This document shows, one piece after another, positions 57,401 to 64,000 of a stretch of DNA of 64,000 nucleotides. A program made the translations under genes and the position numbers. Position 1 is the stretch's first letter. Each line of letters starts with the position of its first letter. The stretch spans positions 1,346,501 through 1,410,500 of the forward strand of contig JAVHKY010000012.1 of the NCBI GenBank assembly GCA_035079385.1, written 5' to 3'. The notes beneath the pieces are model-generated. The model made no database searches. It had not been told where the DNA came from and was given only the letters and a program-made list of their open reading frames with translations. Origin of the DNA: Aspidiotus rigidus. Its lineage: Eukaryota; Arthropoda; Insecta; Hemiptera; Diaspididae.

Positions 57401-58914
57401 GCGTCGGTTGAACATCTCGTAAATTTCTTGTGATCTCTTTTTGTTGCCTATAAATTGATATTAATAATACGTACAGAGTTCAGTAATTCTTTTTTGAGAC
57501 TACCGATATCTACCGAACATGGGAGGTATCATATCCGGTCGGATCACGGGAAAATCAACTAAAAAAATTTTTCTTTGCGTTTCATAGCATTTAGAATACA
57601 TTTGTACAATTTTCCGAATTTTAGGTTTTTTTTGTATGTATGTATGTATGTATGTATGTATGTATGTATGTACGTATTTACAAATTTTGTCCGGGGCGAA
57701 TTTTTATGAAGAAATGTTTCTTAACAGGCAAAGAGGAACCTAATCTTTCAGGTTCCAGATCTGAGTGGAACAAAAAGATGCAGATTTCTTGGTTTCTAGA
57801 TCTTAAGAAAAAATCTTCATCTCTTAAGCTGTAGATCTCGGTAGAAAAAAAAAGCTCCGGATCGTTCGAAAAAAAAAAAAAAAAAATTGAAAAATTGAAA
57901 AATGAATTTCCATCATTTTACGGTTGAGGGTAAAAATGAAATCAAGAGATCCAGATACTGAGGCGTTGGAAACTCAGTCTTGGCTGTAAGAGTAATAACA
58001 AATCTTTGGTTTGTAAAATTGATCATCAGAAAGAGGATATAAAAGTGAAAAATAATTTATTAATACTTCTAATAGATATTTTATTAAGATATAATCACTT
58101 ATCAATATTTTTATATTTTAAATATGTGACCTGAGATGAGGAAAGGATGCTCATTGCCCATTGGCGCAAGAACACCATTTCTCCCTGATTGGACATCTAT
58201 TATACGAGAGAAATCGTGTTCCTGTCAGTGGGCAATGAACATCCTTTTCTTATCGCAGGTCACATATAAAAATTTTCTTTAACCATCGAACTTCAACGAA
58301 CTAAATATTTTTTCCTCGGGGTCAAACGGTATACCTCGACGATACATTATTTTTCCCGATTTTATCTTATTTTGAAATAATTCATCAACAATAGGATCAA
58401 CAAACAATATTAATTTTTTTATTATTGTAACATTATTTATATTGATCAACTCATTATTTCAAATTTTGTATTCAATAGTACTAATTAGTTTTATTCGGGT
58501 TGAGTAAGAATAGTTATAACTTAGTTATAACCAATTTTATTACTGCAATTCGTTTTATTGGAAATAATCTTATATTTTTAATTTGAGGAAATCGACTTTT
58601 TATCCATATCTCATTAATAGATTTTTCAATTTATTCTATTTCAAATTTCGCCTATTTGTAGTAGTTCGTCGAAATTGTAAATACCGGTAACTAATTTAAA
58701 ATTAAAATCTTACCTGTGTTTTAGAAAATGTTACGCAGTTTATGATATCATCAGGAAGACCGATTTCAGAGGCCAGAAACAAAATTTCGTTTGAGGGATC
58801 GATGTCGAAATGAGTGAAGCTGCAAATGATAGGTATTCTGTCGTCCGAATTATGGTACACCTCATACAGATCCAAAGAGCCATTGTCACCGTCGAACTTA
58901 TGAATCACGAATTC
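48283..58914 (-). CDS. Dynein heavy chain, C-terminal part, ten exons, divergent
   Basis: This is the motor subunit of a microtubule dynein; only its last 611 residues are in view. Exons, in order: 58914-58714, 57298-57088, 54999-54749, 54677-54526, 53862-53700, 53612-53451, 53288-53101, 53013-52803, 48655-48536, 48459-48283. All phases agree. Exons 1-2 match the D6 P-loop region (DRIPIICSFTH; EALKEGKWIVVHDFHLLKK; FKFWIVTFPDQEIPITILYK). Exons 3-4 match the AAA lid (FFLVCFCHSIL; YLLSECNYGANF). Exons 5-10 match the C-terminal domain (IPTNWSSLSYPF; PEVIWLPGLFNVLGFLTAL; YQGLILVGGTW; NQYACPLYYT; QRGVRLILYFD). Family landmarks such as GECNYGG and GKWVVLQNCHL are altered, so the protein is fast-evolving. 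Introns 3 and 7 appear to use GC donors. No earlier exon was recognised, and the BTB-Kelch gene lies upstream on the same strand. Axonemal type is likely but not proven. Confidence 0.88.
48536..48655 (-). CDS. Dynein exon 9: C-terminal domain, GLxLEGARW block
   Basis: Acceptor TGTTTTCAAG, 40 codons, donor AGA|GTAAGA. GLILVGGTWNRETKTIDDNL matches GLxLEGARWDxxxxxLxES, and FDILPIVWIVPELHR matches the LxxxMPVIWLxP block. Confidence 0.88.
48656..52802. other. Large dynein intron (4.1 kb)
   Basis: No exon of dynein is expected here because the flanking exons join in phase. The minus-strand frames 48743-49147, 49512-49742 and 51868-52164 are open but unrecognised. 50330-50560 has repeated GGAACTTT/AAAGTTCC words giving a loose inverted structure. 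A poly-C run lies at 50312-50324, and a TGACGTCA octamer at about 51343. No RNA gene was recognised. Confidence 0.5.
52803..53013 (-). CDS. Dynein exon 8: C-terminal domain, GPPxxFWxxGF block
   Basis: The exon reads LVVMNKWIHFGQPEVIWLPG then LFNVLGFLTALKYNFCKYHK. It aligns with FFxxWIxxGxPxxFWIxGFxFxQxFLTxxxQNxARK. It ends SEEWRIFYQ with donor CAG|GTTTGT. A 4.1-kb intron follows. Confidence 0.88.
53101..53288 (-). CDS. Dynein exon 7: C-terminal domain
   Basis: It encodes EIELYRKLTGDITILLEHLR and later NEIPTNWSSLSYPFTNSLKI. These match ExxRFNxLxxxIxxSLxxLxxAIxG and the xxVPxxWxxxSYPSLKPLxx block. The frame-keeping donor is AAAAG|GCGGGT, a second, weaker GC donor. A GTAGAC two codons further on would break the frame. 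Confidence 0.83.
53451..53612 (-). CDS. Dynein exon 6: C-terminal domain
   Basis: 54 codons, phase 0 at both ends (acceptor TTTGAATTTTAG, donor CAC|GTAAGT). FWKCIRKLYGCDVHKEENSI then LLDDILIALNTA occupies the variable, poorly conserved stretch between the NADI-like region and the N-terminal helices of the C-terminal domain. It is placed by position, splice signals and phase more than by similarity. Confidence 0.75.
53700..53862 (-). CDS. Dynein exon 5: start of C-terminal domain
   Basis: It encodes NPSFIEIINIPFTIPRDTSF and SCMRFIQSLPRTNFLEGLNL. The latter aligns with YxxYIxxLPxxDxPExFGLH of dyneins. Donor AAT|GTAAGT. Confidence 0.82.
54526..54677 (-). CDS. Dynein exon 4: end of AAA lid
   Basis: Acceptor CGAAAATCTTCCTAG. 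It encodes IFSADDEYSNFIEDFKYLLS then ECNYGANFSEATDQFMLSTI, aligned with the YLxGExNYGGRVTDDxDRxxL block. The donor AA|GTAACA is in phase 2. Confidence 0.87.
54749..54999 (-). CDS. Dynein exon 3: AAA lid, first part
   Basis: It begins GIKITMKENKYLGPMLHQLY, equivalent to GxKxTxExPxGLRxNLxxxY. It continues with RWNFHFFLVCFCHSILKTIQ, equivalent to the FxLCFFHAxxxER helix. It ends TFLE. The only donor that keeps the frame with the next exon is GAG|GCAAGT, a GC donor with otherwise perfect consensus. Confidence 0.85.
55000..57087. other. Dynein intron 2 content
   Basis: Apart from the element at 55354-55714, the sequence is AT-rich with no recognised gene. 55730-56160 is a GC-richer stretch with no identifiable frame. 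56160-56990 is A/T-run DNA. Confidence 0.45.
55354..55714. mobile_element. 45-bp-family element inside a dynein intron
   Basis: The left end is ATTAAACGAGGAACGCAGGG then AACCAGTTCTATGG. The right end is CCCGTAGAACAGGGTCCATG then TTA. Several diverged 45-bp-type units lie in between (for example GACTCGAGAGTCGAAATTTTT-like sequence at 55590). It is a full, small member of the AGGGAACCTG family and shows that the family inserts in introns. It lies in intron 2 (57087-55000). Confidence 0.65.
57088..57298 (-). CDS. Dynein exon 2: core of D6 P-loop region
   Basis: Acceptor TATATGTTCCAG, 70 codons plus one base, donor AAAG|GTGAGG (phase 1). ALKEGKWIVVHDFHLLKK corresponds to the conserved AxxxGxWVxLQNxHL block and FKFWIVTFPDQEIPITILYK to FRLWLTSxPxxxFPVxxLQ. 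This is the clearest single exon for the family call. Confidence 0.9.
57634..57672. repeat. (TATG)n microsatellite
   Basis: About ten GTAT/TATG tetramers in a row in dynein intron 1, followed by an imperfect TACGTATT. The short open frame here is an artefact of the run. Confidence 0.85.
58123..58266. repeat. Hairpin element Z copy 2 (144 bp)
   Basis: TATGTGACCTGAGATGAGGA pairs with the reverse of TCTTATCGCAGGTCACATA at the right. The inner parts CGCAAGAACACCATTTCTC and GAGAAATCGTGTTCC also face each other. Arm-specific bases (CCCATTGGCGC left, CCTGTCAGTGGG right) are swapped relative to copy 1 at 46874, so it is inserted in the opposite orientation. It lies in dynein intron 1. Confidence 0.8.
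58714..58914 (-). CDS. Dynein exon 1 (of those visible): start of D6 P-loop region
   Basis: Acceptor TTATTTTAG, 67 codons, phase 0 on both sides, donor CAG|GTAAGA. Contains LDLYEVYHNSDDRIPIICSF, which aligns with the dynein segment that begins the sixth AAA module (xPIxFxLSxGxDP). The last residues NCVTFSKTQ stand where dyneins have VSLGQGQ, so the module's Gly-Gln signature is lost. Confidence 0.85.
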
Positions 58915-59990
58915 CTAAAATAAATAATGTTAATAATGTCGATAAACATTCGAAGTCATCGGCTAGAAATTTTGTTAAATTTCATAGGCGTAATAGAATT
59001 TTATTTGAAATAGTTTACTTTTTGGGAGGTGCCGACAACAACCTGGAGGCCAATTACCGCCGACTCAACCTTACAAAAGATAGGTCCCTAAATAATAAGT
59101 GTAATTTTATTCAGAAAATTCTTCCATCGATTAATATTTTGAGGATTTGCTACAGAATCCACGGAAAAATTTTTTTATAATTTTAGTAGTGTGTCGATTG
59201 GAACGCAGGACAACTCGATCAGGTATTTTTGTTATAAAACTCTTTAGTTGTTTCCCTGTGATTTCTCCCATATTTATTGTTTGAATTTTTTCTTACAGGA
59301 GCTCCTGAATCATGATGTATTCTCGAAATTTACGATAGTTGTGCTTTTGTTCCTTTTCGTACCTACATAAACATTTTTCCTATTGAGCGTGGTAGATAGT
59401 CCTTATTTCCGTTTTCTATACAAGAAAAATTATCTATGCGGGTAGTTGTTTCTTCTGTTATTCTGATTCATTAGTTTATACGAGGGATTAGGCTTCATTC
59501 ATAATCGTTATCCTGGCTCGATATAAGTTATGGGGATCATTTATTTGTAAGGTTTGGATGTACAAATAAAATATTCAATTCCCTTTTCTCAACGACTACC
59601 TGAATAATTTGATAAAATGTTTGACAATCATTTTCTTTTTTTTTCTTTTGTGATCATAGCATGAATCTTCGACTCTATTCTTCATCGAGCGATTATAGCG
59701 GCTATAGCGAATCCAAAACGGAAGTTCTACCCACAATTAGGACTTGAATTCTTATAAAAATACCTCTGCCGAATAAAATAAAATGACCCACATCATATCT
59801 GTATGTATTAACATTGAAAATATAAATACAATAATAAAAGAATAACAAGAAATAAAATATTTAAGAATTAACTAACGGTGCAGTCGAGGTTAATTTGAGA
59901 ATTCTCGAATCTTCGACTCAAATTGAAATAACTACGTACTACGACTGGCGTCTTACTTAAACTTATTAAGCTAGAGTAAGACTTTGCGGC
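58915..59990. other. Upstream of visible dynein exons, no exon recognised
   Basis: An acceptor at 58915-58916 shows that an exon precedes it somewhere, yet no dynein-like frame was recognised between here and the BTB-Kelch gene. A minus-strand frame DSVANPQNINRWKNFLNKIT (near 59160-59100) is open between stops but has no convincing dynein match. Confidence 0.4.
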
Positions 59991-60000
59991 GAAATGCTTA

Positions 60001-61330
60001 AGTAGACAATGACACAACCAAGTCGTACTAGCCGAGTTTTAGTAGCAATTAATTGTACAATGTGTTTTGATAGGTAACAAAAAAGAAGAAAAAAAAAAAT
60101 CGTATTACATTTGAATTGAAGTTCGAGAATTCACCAAAATGAATATTAATCAGCACTAAACCAGGGACGAATATTTCTCTATGAATACAATTCATTGATA
60201 AATTATGACTAAAATAAATGTTGGATTATTATTTATAAACCAACCAAATTGATTTAATGGTAAATTACAATCTTTGGTTGTTCGATGTTCGGCGCATAAA
60301 ATTAATTAGATTCCGTCCGTACAAATTGCATATTATAATACAAACAAACGAAAAGAAAAAAACAATAATTATGAAAAGCCATAATTAATTCGAAGGAATG
60401 GTCATTTGATTAATAAAAAAATTCATTATACAAAATTTTGGCAAAAAGTTAACGACTTTGAGAATGGTTGACTAATGGAGGATAAACGCGCCGTGTTTTG
60501 ACTATTATTGAAGCACCAAACATAGATGAATGACACCACCAAGTTGCACCAGGCAAGTTTTAGTAGCGATCATACAATATTTTGATTAAAAAAAGAAAAA
60601 AATCGTAACATATTTGAATTGAAAATCTAGAATTCACAAAAATAAATATTAATTGAGCACTAAACCCGGAACAAAAAATGCTCTATGAACACCGGATGCG
60701 GCTAAAAGATGTTACCAGTTGAATGGGAGTTTGCGCTGAATTCACTCCCAAACGTTAGGTAAATACTTCAAATCTACAAAATTTGTATCTCAATTTTATC
60801 TTCAATTTTTGGCAGATTGGTCAAATTTCGGCACATTTTGGTTCATAACTTAGCTTAGAAAAGTCGTAGAAAGTTGGGTAAAGGCTCAAATTGAAGATAA
60901 AATGGAGATTTAAATTTCGTAAATTTGAAGTATACATCCAACATTTTGCTTTTTTGCGCTAGAGGGAATTTAGCGCAAACTTCCATTTACTGGTAATGTC
61001 TTTCGGCCTTCCCCTGTACAATTCATTGGCAAATTATTAGTTGAAAATAAATGTTGGATTATTATTTATAACTCAAAAAAATTTGATTTAATGGTAGTTT
61101 ACATTCTTTGGCTGTTCGATGTTTGACGCATGAAATTAATTAGATTCCGTCCGTACAAATTACATACAATACACACAAACGAAAAGAAAAACAATAGTTT
61201 TGCAAAATCATCATAAATCCAGAGGAATAATTATTTGGTTGGTAAAAAAATTCACCACACAATATTTTGGCAACAAGTTATTTAGTTGAAGAACAATTTG
61301 ACTAAATGGAGGGCATTTTGACTATTATTG
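60001..61330. repeat. Tandem duplication, about 510-bp unit, second copy interrupted
   Basis: 60001-60520 and 60521-61330 share the same order of words: AGTTTTAGTAGC, TTTGAATTGAA, AATATTAAT, CACTAAAC, CTCTATGAA, ACAATTCATTG, AAATGTTGGATTATTATTTA, GATTTAATGGTA, TAGATTCCGTCCGTACAAAT, AACGAAAAGAAAAA. The second copy is split between CTCTATGAA and ACAATTCATTGG by the foldback at 60700. No coding sequence. Confidence 0.75.
60700..61012. mobile_element. Foldback MITE inside the second duplicate copy
   Basis: GGCTAAAAGATGTTACCAGT and GGGAGTTTGCGCTGAATTC at the left are mirrored by GAATTTAGCGCAAACTTCCA and ACTGGTAATGTCTTTCGGCC at the right. Further in, CAATTTTATCTTCAATTTTT faces AAATTGAAGATAAAATGGAG, so nearly the whole 310 bp folds on itself. 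Its absence from the first copy gives the order: duplication first, insertion second. Confidence 0.75.
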
Positions 61331-61450
61331 AAGCATCAAACATTGGTAAATATGTCACAAATCTGGTCACAAAGACACAAGAAATTTGGCAGTGAATTTC
61401 TCCTGTCCAAGATGTAATACGTTTAAAAATACATTAAATAAATGAATAAA

Positions 61451-61579
61451 GTATAAAATGATAGATACCAGTTCCGACTAAGAAGAGTTACACGAGAGGG
61501 AAATTATTATCCGTGTATAAAATGATAGATACCAGTTCCGACTAAGAAGAGTTACACAAGAGGGAAATTATTATCCGTT
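61451..61579. repeat. 64-bp tandem duplication
   Basis: GTATAAAATGATAGATACCA and the rest of a 64-bp unit occur twice in a row, starting at 61451 and 61515, with two differences (CACGAG/CACAAG and CCGTGT/CCGTTT). It lies just downstream of the BTB-Kelch stop codon. Confidence 0.85.
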
Positions 61580-61738
61580 TATAGTAGGCCTATCAAGTTA
61601 TCAAAATTAAAATACAGTACGAAGATTATCCCAATTTTATCAAGTACCCTGCAAAAATTACTAAGTGTTGAAAATCATTTACTATGGAAAAATTATTCGA
61701 ACTTTGTAAATTCCCAGGAACCTACCTATTCGAATTGA

Positions 61739-63403
61739 TTACTCGTAGTTTTTACAAACAACCGCATCTTGGATGATTGACGCTTCTAAATTCTTTCTAT
61801 CAGGATTCCCTTTTGTAAGTATATCATTCGGCAAAGTGATTGTAGTCCACTGGTGAAAGAGCGGATCGTACGAATCGATTGTATATTCTGGATAATTATT
61901 ACCCATAACACATAATCGGTCCTCGAAGAACAATAATCGATGACGACTACGACCTTTAATCATTGGTTCCATCACTTTCCATTTTCCAGCTACTGGATCG
62001 AGTACTTCTACTTTGGTCGGAAACTTGTTTCCACCACATACGTAAATCCTTCCATCGTGAAAGCAACATGCAGCGTCGTAGTATTGAAAATTGGTCGAAA
62101 CAGCATTTTGCCATCTCGACATACGCGGGTCGTAAGTTTGTACGCATCCTCTATATCCCCCTATCAAATATATTAAACTAGCGTTTTCATCCGAGGCCAT
62201 ACAAGACTTTGGGTACATTTTATTCGGTTGGGGAATCGTAAACCATTCGTCTATATTACATTCGTAAGTGTAAGTAACAGGGGAAATTCCGTCTCGTTTA
62301 GTGTCGTTCATAACATAAATCTTATCCCTCATTCTGGTCATATCAAATTCGGGCAATACCGTCGGAGGATTTTTTAACAATGTTGACGTTGAAAAGTTTC
62401 GGTCGGCTCGGTCAACAGGCGAATACACGCGAAAAGTTTGTTCTTGAGATCTTCGAAAATTTAGAGAATACAAGTACTCGCGGTTATCTGATTCGATATT
62501 CCGTAAAAAAAACGCACCAGGTTCAAGTATGAATGGCGATCGCCAATTTTTGGTACGATTGTTTCGTGAAAAAATTGTCGTCACGGGATTTTCTTCTCGT
62601 TTATGGACGTATTCAACGTAAATGTGTAGCGACAGTTTATTAGATAATTCGAAAGACGACGAATCAATTTGTAACGTGTCATCGGTCCTAGTGTTGCTTG
62701 AAGCAGCACAATCCATGATGTATCTTTTGAAAATAAATTCCGTATATCCAGGAGAAAGGTGTTGAAAACGAATAATGTTCGTCAATTCGTCTATACAAAA
62801 TAATCTTTCTTCGCGAGCATACAGCACCCACCTAATAAGCGTATGCGCTAGTACATTTTCATTTCTGGATGGTACGTTCTGTTTCAAAAGAATACAAAAG
62901 TCGTCGAAGGAAATTTTCAAAAATTGGCTACTTTTTGAGATCTGTTCTAAGTTTATCATAATATAAGGAGCGAGGATACCTATCAATGGTTTCTTATCCG
63001 TTGCACAAGCGTAAATAAATATCTCCAAAGCATTTCTTTTCGATGGGTGATTTATGATATGACGAGAACATGACTCCTCGATATAGTTTATTTTCAAGAA
63101 ATCACTTAAAACCAGTAAGTGGTAAACATTTTCATCGGTGATTTCGATTTCGCCAGTGTACAAACAATGCAGCACTTGTTCAAATGCTACACTGCTGAGA
63201 TTGCCGCCAAGAACGATGTTTTGAGACGAACTTTCTCTGAAATTTCCATTAAACATGGAATGGAAATACTCACAAGCTGCAGCTAATATGACTCGATGAC
63301 ATCGAAAAAGCCTTTCTTCAACCTGAATGCTTACGTCACAATATTGCCCATCTTTTCGGAATTCGTCCAGTTGTTTAACGACTTCGAGCTTGAAACGGAA
63401 CAT
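61739..63403 (-). CDS. BTB-BACK-Kelch protein, 554 aa, single exon
   Basis: Proteins of this class are usually substrate adaptors for Cullin-3 ubiquitin ligases; some bind actin. An N-terminal BTB domain (about 8-110) contains DGQYCDVSIQVEERLFRCHR, VILAAACEYFHSMFNGNFRE and LYTGEIEITDENVYHLLVLS. The BACK domain follows (about 115-230, e.g. LIRWVLYAREER). A divergent middle (235-345) leads to Kelch repeats to the end (YLIGGYRG 413-420, IYVCGGNKF 453-461, LCVMGNN 497-503, with paired W residues WQNA, WKVM, WTTI). Only three to four blades are clear; full propellers have about six, so the first ones are diverged. Length fits the Kelch-like (KLHL) family. The first ATG has A at -3. It is on the same strand as dynein and lies upstream of it; a link between them is not implied. 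No specific orthologue is claimed. Confidence 0.93.
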   Translation of the reverse strand: MFRFKLEVVKQLDEFRKDGQYCDVSIQVEERLFRCHRVILAAACEYFHSMFNGNFRESSSQNIVLGGNLSSVAFEQVLHCLYTGEIEITDENVYHLLVLSDFLKINYIEESCSRHIINHPSKRNALEIFIYACATDKKPLIGILAPYIMINLEQISKSSQFLKISFDDFCILLKQNVPSRNENVLAHTLIRWVLYAREERLFCIDELTNIIRFQHLSPGYTEFIFKRYIMDCAASSNTRTDDTLQIDSSSFELSNKLSLHIYVEYVHKREENPVTTIFSRNNRTKNWRSPFILEPGAFFLRNIESDNREYLYSLNFRRSQEQTFRVYSPVDRADRNFSTSTLLKNPPTVLPEFDMTRMRDKIYVMNDTKRDGISPVTYTYECNIDEWFTIPQPNKMYPKSCMASDENASLIYLIGGYRGCVQTYDPRMSRWQNAVSTNFQYYDAACCFHDGRIYVCGGNKFPTKVEVLDPVAGKWKVMEPMIKGRSRHRLLFFEDRLCVMGNNYPEYTIDSYDPLFHQWTTITLPNDILTKGNPDRKNLEASIIQDAVVCKNYE

Positions 63404-64000
63404 ATTCTTTTTCTTAAATATACGGCGAGGCTTGATCTTCTAGACACAATCACAAACCATTACAACGTGAGGACACATTTGCGAAGTTTTATCAGAAGGA
63501 AGAAGGTAAAACTTACTTTTTTTATTTCATCAGATTCGGATTATCGATGATTTTCTGACCGGTGCGTTCAACAAAAACTGATAGAAGCCATTAGAAAACC
63601 ACTTGTACTTTACTTAAACTTAATTGTTCTCTCTTTGTCCAGAACCCACGATAAGGATGAACATATTCACTAAGAGTGAACTAAGAGTGAGGGTGTACTT
63701 TGACCAGAGGATTCTTTATAGTCGCTCCCCAAATATACCTATATGACGTCAAAAGATGACATTTATGAGCTAGGCTGAGTGTTTTCTGTTATTTCCAATA
63801 ACACAGCAAGAATAATCGTATTATTCTCGTACATTTGATCACGAAAATCTTGAAATTCACAGTAAGATTCAGGAAGAGAATACACAGACACAGCGAAAGA
63901 AATTATGTAAATTCGTGTTGGAACTTGTGATGAATCTGCGGTCAGCTGCTCTAAAAAAAAAAACTCAAGAAATAGAATCTTCCAAAGTTCCAACACGTCT
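63404..64000. other. Upstream of BTB-Kelch gene, no gene recognised
   Basis: A possible acceptor (GATTGTGTCTAG, near 63440 on the minus strand) could mark a 5' UTR exon. The minus-strand frame 63763-63996 is open for 77 codons but unrecognised and runs off the window. A TATGACGTCA word lies at about 63742. Confidence 0.35.

Overview
The window is nuclear DNA of a metazoan, most likely an arthropod and probably an insect. The signs are an insect-type calcineurin A protein, spliced genes with GT-AG introns, long AT-rich intergenic DNA, and remains of several animal transposon classes (R1/I-like and RTE-like LINEs, Penelope-like elements, Helitron-like elements, TIR/foldback MITEs). Genus cannot be read from the sequence. 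Nothing here is bacterial: there are no operons, and most long open frames are by-products of repeats.

Only four host genes can be supported. (1) 17442-19130 (+): an uninterrupted coding sequence for the calcineurin catalytic subunit A (PP2B), with a splice acceptor in its 5' leader and a long AT-rich 3' UTR. (2) 47766-48152 (+): the last two coding exons of a TMEM223-like mitochondrial membrane protein. (3) 58914-48283 (-): ten exons, 611 codons plus stop, encoding the C-terminal part of a divergent dynein heavy chain (D6 P-loop region, AAA lid, C-terminal domain). It ends tail to tail with TMEM223, 130 bp from stop to stop, and two of its introns appear to be GC-AG. (4) 61739-63403 (-): an intronless BTB-BACK-Kelch protein.

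Region by region: 1-17300 is repeat-rich and holds MITEs, an R1/I-like LINE relic (5840-6880), a Penelope-like relic with a degraded GIY-YIG-like end (8740-9960) and a degenerate minisatellite (14740-15780). 17300-20700 is the calcineurin gene. 21260-46700 is almost entirely mobile or tandem DNA: a CRE-palindrome-rich nested MITE, LINE fragments, a roughly 40-copy 45-bp minisatellite inside a TIR-bounded element, a Helitron-like element, a second Penelope-like relic, and an RTE-like LINE split by two later insertions. 46870-63400 carries the TMEM223, dynein and BTB-Kelch genes, with hairpin and TIR elements in their introns and intergenic DNA.

The most unusual signal is a repeat family built on a 45-bp unit (core AATTTTTCCAAGTCCCCC). 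It recurs across the window inside elements with at least two unrelated terminal inverted repeats, AGGGAACCTGTTTTATG and AGCGGGGAACCCGC. In its largest copy it forms a higher-order array with a period of seven units. Because 45 is a multiple of three, the array makes long open frames on both strands; these are not treated as genes.

The four host genes show no functional link to each other. They share a neighbourhood, not a pathway.
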